Both the position numbers and the translations under genes were made by a program. A stretch of DNA of 18,938 bases from Candidatus Calditenuaceae archaeon JGI OTU-1 (GTDB lineage: Archaea > Thermoproteota > Nitrososphaeria_A > Caldarchaeales > Calditenuaceae), in the NCBI GenBank assembly GCA_000494145.1, contig AWOE01000028.1, positions 2,260 to 21,197 on the forward strand, in the 5' to 3' direction. This document shows, one piece after another, positions 7,113 to 13,941 of this stretch. Under the pieces are notes generated by a model. The model saw only the letters and a list, made by a program, of their open reading frames with translations. It was not told the origin of the DNA and searched no databases. The number at the start of each line of letters is the position of its first letter. Within the stretch, counting starts at the first letter, position 1.

Positions 7113-7850
7113 TCAGGGCGAGACGTCCCTCAGCGAGACGATCTGGGAGGAGACCGAGACCATGAACTCGTCGAGGAACCTCAGCACGTTGTTCGTGTAG
7201 GCGTCGAAGGACTGGGGATATCTCTGGATCCAATTGAGCACCTCGTCGGCGCTCGCACCCTCTCCAGGTGCCTGAAGCAGCCACTCGATGTAATCGATGA
7301 CGCCGTCGATGCTGTTGATCACCCTGTCGACCGACGGCGTTAGGGCGGGATCGTACTCGGCGACCGAGGACTTGATGCCCTCCCAGTACTGGACCAGCTG
7401 CTGCCTGAAGAGGGTGAGGTTCTCGAACTGCCTGAGCTGCAGGTCCCTGAGCAGTATGCTCACGATCGTGTCCCTTCCCGAGATCTGGTTGTAGACCGGA
7501 ACGGCCTTCTCGAGCTTCTGGATAACCGCCCTCGCCTTCTCGACCCTGCTTCTCAGGTCCGAGAGAGAGTTGCGCAGCTCCGAGTTCTCCTGCGTTAGGG
7601 AGTTGACTGACCGCTCGAGCTCCGAGATGCTCTCACGAAGGGCATCGTAGCGCTTCGAGAGCTCGTCATTCTCCGACCTAAGGTCGGCGACGCTCCTTGT
7701 CAGCGACGCCAGCTCCTCCGCGAGCTGCCTGTTCTCCTCCGTCAGCGCCGACACAGGTCTCGAGCCCTCGTTCAACCCCACTACGTATCCGGCGATCGCT
7801 CCGACGAAGACCGCGAAGACCACCAGAGCGGCCGTTACCTTCACCGACAC
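7113..7850 (-). CDS. Membrane-anchored coiled-coil protein of unknown function
   Basis: I do not recognise the family. The 245-residue protein starts with one hydrophobic segment (about 4-24, TAALVVFAVFVGAIAGYVVG). A long coiled coil of heptads rich in leucine, glutamate and serine follows (about 34-115, e.g. LTEENRQLAEEL and LTQENSELRNSL). The C-terminal half (about 120-245) looks helical and globular (QFENLTLFRQQLVQYWEGI; DEVLNWIQRYPQSF). I chose GTG 7850 because GGAGGT lies seven bases upstream and the preceding gene stops one base before it (TGA 7854-7852), which suggests translational coupling. A longer in-frame ATG start at 7898 would overlap that gene. The topology suggests a structural or receptor-like envelope protein working with its upstream partner; this is inference. 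Confidence 0.72.
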   Translation of the reverse strand: MSVKVTAALVVFAVFVGAIAGYVVGLNEGSRPVSALTEENRQLAEELASLTRSVADLRSENDELSKRYDALRESISELERSVNSLTQENSELRNSLSDLRSRVEKARAVIQKLEKAVPVYNQISGRDTIVSILLRDLQLRQFENLTLFRQQLVQYWEGIKSSVAEYDPALTPSVDRVINSIDGVIDYIEWLLQAPGEGASADEVLNWIQRYPQSFDAYTNNVLRFLDEFMVSVSSQIVSLRDVSP

Positions 7851-7851
7851 C

Positions 7852-8541
7852 TCACGCACCTCCTTCCTCACCCCGTGGCCTGACCTCCCCTCCCTCACCC
7901 TGCTGTGGAGGGGCCCTCGATCTGACGAGGGAGCTGCTGACGACGACCGACGCGACCACCAGTCCCGCTGCTATCGAGAGCATCCCGAAGAGGTTCAGCA
8001 GAGGCCCCCGATCCTCGACGACCTGCTGGGCGACGGTCCTAACCGTCACCACCTCCCTCGTGACCGTCACCGCCGGAACCGCCACAGTGAGGTACCTGAA
8101 CTCGGTGACCGTGACGGTAGCTGTGACCCTCGGCTCGTCGACGACGCTCAGCTCCAGCGTGTATGAACCCGAGGACGTCCCGAAGGGATAGACGACGATG
8201 TAGTAGCTGCCGGTGACGGGTGCCTTCAGGCTGATCCTCTCGTAAAAGCCCGTCGGCCTCACGCCCGACTCGAGGAGGTCCCTCTCCGGAGAGAGCACGG
8301 CGATGTCGAAGTCCACGTCCGCTGCCATCCTGAGGGTGACGAAGAGCGTCTGACCCTGTTTGAGCGTGACCCTGAAGAAGTGAAGGTCTCCCGGCTGGAG
8401 GTGGAAGGTGTAGGTTCCCGGCTTCAACTCTGGTGCCGTCGCGAAGCTCGTCCCCGGCACCGGTCCCTGGGCATAAGCCGTAACTGCGCCCATAAGCCCC
8501 GTCAAAACGAGCAGTGCCGTTAACAACCGAGTCCCGTCCAA
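7852..8541 (-). CDS. Secreted, membrane-anchored beta-domain protein with Thr/Val-rich stalk
   Basis: The 229-residue protein has a signal peptide (1-24, likely cleavage after AYA). A beta-rich domain (about 36-133: PGTYTFHLQPGDLHFFRVTLKQGQ...GSYYIVVYPF...GSYTLELSV) resembles the bacterial/archaeal PPC (pre-peptidase C-terminal) fold. Then come a Thr/Val-rich stalk (about 138-170, VTATVTVTEF), a transmembrane helix (about 181-206) and a short charged tail rich in Gly/Glu/Arg. Stalk-plus-anchor designs are common in archaeal surface proteins. The start is TTG at 8541, supported by an AT-rich box (8572-8565) 24-31 bases upstream and by the signal peptide reading straight from it. The gene is first in a unit with the coiled-coil gene. 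A carbohydrate- or protein-binding surface role is likely but untested. Confidence 0.7.
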   Translation of the reverse strand: MDGTRLLTALLVLTGLMGAVTAYAQGPVPGTSFATAPELKPGTYTFHLQPGDLHFFRVTLKQGQTLFVTLRMAADVDFDIAVLSPERDLLESGVRPTGFYERISLKAPVTGSYYIVVYPFGTSSGSYTLELSVVDEPRVTATVTVTEFRYLTVAVPAVTVTREVVTVRTVAQQVVEDRGPLLNLFGMLSIAAGLVVASVVVSSSLVRSRAPPQQGEGGEVRPRGEEGGA

Positions 8542-8563
8542 CCCAAGGATTCAGTTACAGGCG

Positions 8564-8572
8564 AGTATTATC
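8564..8572 (-). promoter_or_regulatory. TATA-like box of the surface-protein unit
   Basis: GATAATACT on the minus strand lies about 23-31 bases upstream of TTG 8541. It indicates a leaderless transcript and supports this unusual start codon. Confidence 0.4.
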
Positions 8573-8579
8573 TGTATGC

Positions 8580-8865
8580 CGGCGGCTCAGTCAAATGCCA
8601 TGCTCTCACCGTTCGAAGTAATCCTGACCGATCATCGCCGCCATCCGGTAGGTCGCCGGCCGTCGGGATATCTGTTGCGGGTCGAAGGACAGGTAAGGAG
8701 GCCTCCTCGCCCGCCCTCCTCCGATCCGCCGAAGGGGGCGCCCACCCTTCCGTTCCTCGCGAAATGCCTCGGCAGGGTCGCTGAACTGGCCCGGAATCCC
8801 GCAAATGGGGTGGAGGACGGACTGGCCATTCGGAAGGGGGCCGCCGATTTTGGAAAGTTGAGCAC
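8580..8865. other. Gene-free interval between divergent units
   Basis: About 290 GC-rich bases lie between the promoters of the stalked surface protein and the ABC importer. Short frames exist on both strands, but they use codons such as CGC and CGG that neighbouring genes mostly avoid and show no recognisable protein, so I do not call them. I looked for SRP RNA and RNase P RNA hallmarks and found none. The only clear structure is a perfect 12-bp palindrome AGGAGGCCTCCT at 8696-8707. An unrecognised RNA or a decayed gene is possible. Confidence 0.5.
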
Positions 8866-8890
8866 GGTTAATATTGTTCACTGAGGTTAA
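8866..8890 (+). promoter_or_regulatory. Promoter of the ABC importer with a repeated GGTTAA hexamer
   Basis: TTAATAT at 8868-8874 lies 26-32 bases before ATG 8900, consistent with a leaderless promoter. The hexamer GGTTAA occurs twice, at 8866-8871 overlapping the TATA box and at 8885-8890 close to the start site, 19 bp apart. This could be a repressor-binding arrangement such as a metal-responsive operator, but no repressor is identified. Confidence 0.4.
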
Positions 8891-8899
8891 CTTTCCGGA

Positions 8900-9616
8900 A
8901 TGGTGATCAGGGTCTCGGGGCTCACGGTGACTTATAACGGTTCTGAACCGGCACTCCGGGACGTCACTCTCGAATTCGACAGGGGCGAGATGGTCCTGCT
9001 GATGGGGCCGAACGGCGCCGGGAAGTCGACGTTGATCAAGGCCGTTCTCGGCGTCGTGAGACCGATTTCTGGAAAGGTGGAGGTGCTCGGGTCAGACCCG
9101 GTGAAGGACCGCAGCGTCAGGAGGAGGATGGCCTACGTCCCGCAGGCGAGGAGCCTGAACACGCTCGCGCCCCTCAGGGTCAGGGACCTCGTCGAGATGG
9201 GCGCCAGGCTCCTACCCGATTCGACCGATCCCGATGGCGGTCTCGATGGCAGGATCAGGCAGGCCGTCGAGGCGGTGGGGCTTGCCGACAGGATCGACCG
9301 CAGGATCTCTCAGCTCTCCGGAGGCCAGATTGCCAGAGCGCTCATGGCCAGGGCCCTCGCCCAGAACCCCGAGATCTACCTGCTCGACGAGCCCTTCGAG
9401 TCGATAGATGCGGCGAGCGAGGCGATGATCCTTCGGGCGCTGAGGTCCGAGAGGGACAGGGGGAAGGTCGTGGTGTTGGCAGAACACCACATCACCGACT
9501 TCTCGCTCTTCGATCGGGTCGTCCTCCTGAACAGGACCGTCATCGCATCTGGAAGGCCCGAGGAAGTGCTGCCGCACCTCCCATCCGCCGCAGACGGTCA
9601 TCGGAGTGACCGGTGA
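8900..9616 (+). CDS. ABC transporter ATP-binding protein, zinc/manganese (ZnuC-like) family
   Basis: The 238-residue ATPase energises the importer encoded with the next gene. Visible motifs are Walker A GPNGAGKST (36-44), Q-loop Q82, signature LSGGQ (139-143), Walker B IYLLDEP (159-165, catalytic E164) and the switch histidine H196 (AEHH). Gene order and overall pattern match cluster-9 metal importers (ZnuC/MntB/TroB). Its TGA overlaps the GTG start of the receptor-permease gene (GTGA), so the two are translationally coupled. Because the partner's metal site looks lost, zinc or manganese should not be assumed as the cargo. Confidence 0.88.
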   Translation: MVIRVSGLTVTYNGSEPALRDVTLEFDRGEMVLLMGPNGAGKSTLIKAVLGVVRPISGKVEVLGSDPVKDRSVRRRMAYVPQARSLNTLAPLRVRDLVEMGARLLPDSTDPDGGLDGRIRQAVEAVGLADRIDRRISQLSGGQIARALMARALAQNPEIYLLDEPFESIDAASEAMILRALRSERDRGKVVVLAEHHITDFSLFDRVVLLNRTVIASGRPEEVLPHLPSAADGHRSDR

Positions 9617-11322
9617 TATTTTTGATCCGTTACATCGGCATCCTAGTGTTAGCTGCAATTGTGTTATGCTTTCCCAGCGGATACTCGAACACCGCTCCTG
9701 AGGGGCCGCACGCGTTCCCCGAGGTCCTCGTGACGACCGAGGTCCTCGCTGACATTGCAGGAAGGGTGGGCAGGGACGTGGTCTCAGTGAGGAGCGTTCT
9801 TGGGAGGACGAGCCCCGTGACCTTCACCCTGACGCCGGGCACCGCGGCTGAGGTTGCAGGAGCCTACGCCTTCCTCTACATCGGTTACGGCTCGGAGGAA
9901 AGGGTGGGCAGGCTCGCTCACGAGATCAGGAAGGGGGTCAGGACCTTCAGGCTGATCGACCAGATGGGGATAGGAGAGGTCCGGGAAGCCTTCTGGGTCT
10001 CACCGTCAGGAGGGATGGCCCTCGCCGACGCTGTGGGCCGCATCCTCTCCGAGCTCTTCCCCGAGAAGGCATGGACGATCGAGAGGAACCTCGCGGAGCT
10101 GAAGAGGGAATTGAGAGACCTCGACTCATGGATACGCTCCGAGCTGGGCTCCCTCCCTAGACCGCCGAGGCTGGCCACCATAAGGCCCTCCCTCGACGCC
10201 CTGGCCAGGGATTACGGGTTAGAGGTCGTCGCGAAGGTCGCGGACCACTTCGGCACCTACGAGCCGAGCGCAGCCAGGACCATGGCCTTCTTCGAAAGCG
10301 TCAGGGCGAGTGGCGCGGTCGTCCTGCACGAGGCGGAGGAGGAGGGCTCGACGTTGATGGAGCTGGTTGAGGTGAACTCCGGGAGGCTCGGGCTCGAGGT
10401 TGCGGGGCCCATCTACTTCGAGCGGTTCGATCCCGAGAGGGGCATAACGAGCTATTCGGACCTCGTCAGGTGGAACGTCCAGCTAATCGCCTCCCTCTCA
10501 GGAGTTTCCCAGAGGCCTCTCGGGAACGCGCCGGTGATCCTCGCGGTCCTCCTTCCTGGCGTGATAGCGCTCCTCGCTATCTCGGTGACCACGTCGCTGG
10601 TCGGGAGCTTCGCGGTGATGAGGGGCTGGGCGATCTTCGGCGACGCCCTCGCCCACGGCGCTATCGCGGGGCTTGCGGCCGCCTACCTCATCGGATTCGA
10701 CTTCTACCTCGGGGCCTTGGCGGCAGGGCTCCTCGTGGCCTTCTCCGTCTCCTACCTCGAGCGGAGGACGGGGCTGAGGGGGGACGTCGTGATCGCTGTG
10801 ACATTCACCTCGATGCTTGCGCTGGCGGTTCTGATGCTCTCGAGGTCTGGCGGTGCTGTCCTTAACCTGGAGGACGTCCTCTTCGCCGACGTGATGGCCT
10901 CGAGCAGCGAGGGCGTTCTGGGCACGGTGATCTTCTCCGCGGCTGTCGTGGCCTTCCTCGTCGCGTTCAGGAGGACGCTCCTCGCCTACGTCACCGATCC
11001 CCTCTGGTCGGAGGCCGCCGGGATGAGGACGGCCCTCGTCCACTACACCATGCTGATGCTTCTCTCGGTCACGGTGATCACGGCTTTCATGACCGTCGGC
11101 GCGATACCCGCCGTCGCATCGATGATAATCCCTCCTGCCACGGCCCTGCTCGTCTCGAACTCCCCGAGGTCCTACCTCCTCGCGTCGGCCCTGATACCGT
11201 CCCTCTCGTGCCTCGCGGGAACAGCGGTTTCGGTGCTGCTCGACACGAACGTGGGTTCAACGGTCGTTCTGGTCTACGCGGCCCTCTTCGTAGCCGTAGC
11301 CCTTACCAGACGCCGGGCCTGA
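9613..11322 (+). CDS. Fused substrate-binding (ZnuA/TroA-like) and permease (ZnuB-like) subunit of an ABC importer
   Basis: One 569-residue chain replaces two usual subunits. Residues 1-25 form a signal or membrane anchor; about 36-300 align with ZnuA/TroA binding proteins (VLVTTEVLADIAGRVG, FWVSPSGG, LARDYGLEV, ITSYSDLVRWNVQLIASL); about 305-565 form the multi-helix permease with GDALAHGAIAG and a VGAIPAVASMIIPPATA segment typical of ZnuB. The four metal ligands of the family appear absent: the DPH/EHD histidine site reads SPVTF (67-71), the NPHxWLDP site reads REAFWVSP (124-131), the HDAYGYF histidine site reads R191-P-S, and the final aspartate before Pro reads G265. A different ligand, or a metal bound otherwise, is therefore likely. 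The GTG start overlaps the preceding stop. The fused receptor would face outside, tethered to its own channel. Confidence 0.82.
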   Translation: MIFLIRYIGILVLAAIVLCFPSGYSNTAPEGPHAFPEVLVTTEVLADIAGRVGRDVVSVRSVLGRTSPVTFTLTPGTAAEVAGAYAFLYIGYGSEERVGRLAHEIRKGVRTFRLIDQMGIGEVREAFWVSPSGGMALADAVGRILSELFPEKAWTIERNLAELKRELRDLDSWIRSELGSLPRPPRLATIRPSLDALARDYGLEVVAKVADHFGTYEPSAARTMAFFESVRASGAVVLHEAEEEGSTLMELVEVNSGRLGLEVAGPIYFERFDPERGITSYSDLVRWNVQLIASLSGVSQRPLGNAPVILAVLLPGVIALLAISVTTSLVGSFAVMRGWAIFGDALAHGAIAGLAAAYLIGFDFYLGALAAGLLVAFSVSYLERRTGLRGDVVIAVTFTSMLALAVLMLSRSGGAVLNLEDVLFADVMASSSEGVLGTVIFSAAVVAFLVAFRRTLLAYVTDPLWSEAAGMRTALVHYTMLMLLSVTVITAFMTVGAIPAVASMIIPPATALLVSNSPRSYLLASALIPSLSCLAGTAVSVLLDTNVGSTVVLVYAALFVAVALTRRRA

Positions 11323-11327
11323 TCCTC

Positions 11328-12008
11328 TCAGGGCCTGACCACCGTCCCCGCCTCGTTGTAGAGGATCGCGCGCCGTATCGATTCGGGCGACCTGCCGTCG
11401 ACGATGAGGAGTCTGATCTTGGACCTCTTCAGGACGGTGAGCCCGACCGAGTCGATCATCCTGTACTCCCCCGCAGCGTGTGAGGTCTTGGCGAGGAACT
11501 CCATCAGCTCGTCATAGGTGATCTCCTCGATCAGCTTGGCGTCAGGATACCGCCTCGGATCCCTGTCGTAGAGGCCCCTGACGTTGGTGGCCATGACCAG
11601 CCTGTCGGATCCTGTCGCCTCGGCGCAGAGGGCCGCGACGGCGAAGGTGGACTGCCCGGGCCAGAAGCCCCCGGTCACCGCTATCGGTCTGACCGCTAGG
11701 GCCCTCCTCAGCTCTCCGACGTCCCTCACGACCTCCGGATAGACAAGATCGCCGAGCGCAAGCAACATCAGAGTAGCGTGAACTCTGGTCACCGCTATGG
11801 CTATCTCGTCGCACCTCGCCTCGTCGGCGCCCAGCTCCCTCGCAGCCTCGATGTAGAGCCTCGCAGGCTCGCCGCCACCGACTACGACGGCCCACCTGTC
11901 GTTGCCGTCGTGGCACTCCCTGATCACGTTCGCGATGGACCTCAGCTGCTGGAGGTCGACCTCGCCCTTGGCGAAGAGGTGGCCGCCGATCTTGATGGTC
12001 AGTGGCAC
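11328..12008 (-). CDS. pyrH: UMP kinase, archaeal type
   Basis: It phosphorylates UMP to UDP with ATP in pyrimidine nucleotide synthesis. The 226-residue protein belongs to the amino-acid-kinase fold: KIGG (6-9), VVVGGGEPARLY (41-52), a middle segment AVTGGFWPGQST contacting the nucleotide, and ATNVRGLYDRDPR near residue 140. Its length matches archaeal PyrH, which is shorter than bacterial UMP kinase. The start is GTG 12008; a TTATTAG box at 12037-12031 lies 23-29 bases upstream and overlaps the stop codon of pelA, so pyrH may have its own leaderless promoter inside the end of the preceding gene. It ends five bases from the convergent importer gene. Confidence 0.92.
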   Translation of the reverse strand: MPLTIKIGGHLFAKGEVDLQQLRSIANVIRECHDGNDRWAVVVGGGEPARLYIEAARELGADEARCDEIAIAVTRVHATLMLLALGDLVYPEVVRDVGELRRALAVRPIAVTGGFWPGQSTFAVAALCAEATGSDRLVMATNVRGLYDRDPRRYPDAKLIEEITYDELMEFLAKTSHAAGEYRMIDSVGLTVLKRSKIRLLIVDGRSPESIRRAILYNEAGTVVRP

Positions 12009-12029
12009 GTCTTTCCACGCACTCCCGTT

Positions 12030-13130
12030 CTAATAACGGCCTTCCCGTTCTCTCCCGAGCCCCATCTCGGCGGCCGTGGCCCTGTCGATGCCCACAACAC
12101 CTCCGAGACCCATGACCCGTTCGTGGTCCTCGCCACCTGACAGCAGGACCCTGATTCCGATGGAGCCCGACTCCGCGGCCCGCAGCACCCTGTCGAGGTC
12201 GCCGTCGTCGATCCGCTGCCACAGGAACTCCTCGGCGACGAGGACGGAACCGAGCCTCCCTTCCTCCAGCATCCTCAACACGTCCTTAAGCCCGAACCCG
12301 AAGCCCTCCGGTGACCTCGCGACCCTATCGAGGACGCCTTCCACCAGCAGCGCGTCGGCCAACGGCCTCAGGTCCTTTCCCAGCCCGCCCCTCCTGAGCA
12401 CCTCAGCCAACCCCTCGAGGCCGCCAGAGGAGGCGGGGACCGTCCTCCTCCTGACCTCGACCCTCCCGGAGAGGGCCCGCTTCACCTCGTTGCTGACCGA
12501 GTCGAGGAGCGCCGAAGGTGCGACCACCACCAGCTCTCCGACTCCGTGCCTCTCCACCGTCTCGTCGATGCCGTCGAGGACCTGCCTGACGGCCTCGATG
12601 GGTGAGGAGGTGCCGCCGTAACCCGAGAACTTGACGCCGGAGAACGACTCGGCCTGCCTCAACAGCCTCGTCCCCTCATCGGATATCAGGACGAGCACGG
12701 CCCTCTCGTCGTCGGCCGAGAGGACGAGGAGCCTCCTCGCCGGTGCCGACCTGGCACTTCTTGCGATGGCCGCGAACCTCGCGAACCCCTCCCTCGAGAC
12801 GACCTCGACCTCCCTGCCTCGCTCGACGTGGACGGTGTGGTGCTTCTTCAGCAGGTCCTCGTAACCCTCGGCGCTTACGATCCTCCCGAGGAACGATATC
12901 CGCTTCGTTGCTGGATCCGCCGACTTCCGCTCGACCTCGATCCCTATCCTCACGCTGACCCTCCTGCTGTCCACCTCGCCTGTCGCCCGTTCCCTCTTGA
13001 TCTCCCTCGTCGTCTCGGCGATGACCTGGTCGCCGGCGCTCACGCTCCTGTAGATGTTCACGAGGTCAACGCTCGACTCGGGGATCAGCTTGACGCGCCG
13101 TCTCACCTCGTCGACCTCGAGGACCCTCAA
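12030..13130 (-). CDS. pelA: Pelota (Dom34 homologue), mRNA surveillance and ribosome rescue
   Basis: Archaeal Pelota enters the A site of stalled ribosomes with aEF1A and, with ABCE1, splits them. The 366-residue protein has the family order: N-terminal Sm-like domain (about 1-130, starting MRVLEVDEVRRRVKLIPES), middle eRF1-like domain (about 135-260), which as expected lacks the peptide-releasing GGQ, and C-terminal domain (about 265-350, ending near LSGGEDHERVMGLGGVVGI). The start is TTG 13130, which gives the canonical N-terminus and has GGAAGG just upstream. It lies 24 bases after a nucleotidyltransferase gene and 21 bases before pyrH. Confidence 0.92.
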   Translation of the reverse strand: MRVLEVDEVRRRVKLIPESSVDLVNIYRSVSAGDQVIAETTREIKRERATGEVDSRRVSVRIGIEVERKSADPATKRISFLGRIVSAEGYEDLLKKHHTVHVERGREVEVVSREGFARFAAIARSARSAPARRLLVLSADDERAVLVLISDEGTRLLRQAESFSGVKFSGYGGTSSPIEAVRQVLDGIDETVERHGVGELVVVAPSALLDSVSNEVKRALSGRVEVRRRTVPASSGGLEGLAEVLRRGGLGKDLRPLADALLVEGVLDRVARSPEGFGFGLKDVLRMLEEGRLGSVLVAEEFLWQRIDDGDLDRVLRAAESGSIGIRVLLSGGEDHERVMGLGGVVGIDRATAAEMGLGREREGRY

Positions 13131-13154
13131 ACCTTCCCACCGGCCGTCAGCACC

Positions 13155-13847
13155 TCACACCCTCCTTTTCAGGTATGGGTTCGAGTCCAGCAGGACCTTC
13201 AGAACGCCCGAGAAGGTCTCGTCGGCCGAGAGCTCGACCTCCCGGTAAAGGCCCGTGCGGCCGTGCTCCATCCTCCTCTTCAGCACCCTCACCCTCTCCC
13301 TCAGCGCTAAGGGGCTCACGCCGATCAGCCTCGCCGCCTTCTCGACGTCGAGCTCGACAGGGTACTCGAGGTGACCGTCCTCGACCGGTATGATCGCGAT
13401 CAGCGCCTTGTTCATCCCCGGGACCCTGATCCCCTCCCTGATCCCGTCGAGGTCGACCTTTCCGGCCACGTCGTAGAAGAGGAGCTCCGAGGGCGTCATC
13501 TCGACCATGGGGAACGAGATCGAGGTCAGGTCGTCGAGGTAGATGTAGCCCTTCACCGCATAGGTCGGCGTGGCCTGCACCACGACCCTCCTCTTCCACC
13601 CTCCGAGCAGCTCCTCCACTCGGGCCTGGAGGATCTCGGGGTTGACGGGGTGAGGGACGAAGGCGTCGACGTCGCTACCGGGTCTCACGTCGCCTCTCGC
13701 CACCGAGCCGTAGACGAAGGCGTCGGTTATCCCCGCCTCGTAAAGGGCTGAGAGGATCCGCTCGGCAACGGCCCTCTTCTCCCTCAGCGTCCTCCACCTC
13801 CTCTCGTCGTAGACCACCTTCCTGTAACCTGTCCCCTCTCCGGCCAC
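13155..13847 (-). CDS. Archaeal nucleotidyltransferase-domain protein (COG2413-like)
   Basis: The 230-residue protein has a DNA-polymerase-beta-type nucleotidyltransferase core: VYGSVARGD (about 45-53) followed by GSDVDAF with metal-binding aspartates D59 and D61. The C-terminal half contains a helix-turn-helix-like stretch (EKAARLIGVSPLALRERVRVLKRRM). It resembles a conserved archaeal family of predicted nucleotidyltransferases of unknown substrate. I chose GTG 13847 because a CTTAAG box (13877-13872) is 25-30 bases upstream; an alternative GTG at 13817 would still leave the core intact. A much longer upstream frame exists but runs antisense through the M20 peptidase gene and is not real. 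Probable co-transcription with pelA hints at RNA-related work, without proof. Confidence 0.75.
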   Translation of the reverse strand: MAGEGTGYRKVVYDERRWRTLREKRAVAERILSALYEAGITDAFVYGSVARGDVRPGSDVDAFVPHPVNPEILQARVEELLGGWKRRVVVQATPTYAVKGYIYLDDLTSISFPMVEMTPSELLFYDVAGKVDLDGIREGIRVPGMNKALIAIIPVEDGHLEYPVELDVEKAARLIGVSPLALRERVRVLKRRMEHGRTGLYREVELSADETFSGVLKVLLDSNPYLKRRV

Positions 13848-13871
13848 CGTGCGGTATCCGGTCGGGTGCCG

Positions 13872-13877
13872 CTTAAG
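13872..13877 (-). promoter_or_regulatory. TATA-like box of the nucleotidyltransferase-pelA unit
   Basis: The palindromic CTTAAG lies 25-30 bases upstream of GTG 13847 on the minus strand. With the box at 13912-13916 it forms a compact divergent promoter region. Confidence 0.35.
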
Positions 13878-13911
13878 GGTGGACCCGATAGGGCCTCGGG
13901 GACCCGGCAAG

Positions 13912-13916
13912 TTTAT
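13912..13916 (+). promoter_or_regulatory. TATA box of the M20 peptidase gene
   Basis: TTTAT preceded by AAG lies 26-30 bases before ATG 13942, as expected for a leaderless transcript. It supports this start over an in-frame upstream ATG at 13849. Confidence 0.45.
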
Positions 13917-13941
13917 CCGCGTCCGGACGGTCTTCAGCGGG

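Noticed and set aside
8580..8865. SRP RNA or RNase P RNA in the gene-free interval
   Set aside because: Neither the conserved SRP helix 8 segment nor the RNase P conserved boxes could be found on either strand by eye.
8606..8881. 91-residue minus-strand frame and overlapping plus-strand frame in the 8580-8865 interval
   Set aside because: Codon use differs from true genes here (CGC/CGG arginine, no third-base pattern), it has no recognisable motif and overlaps the importer promoter.
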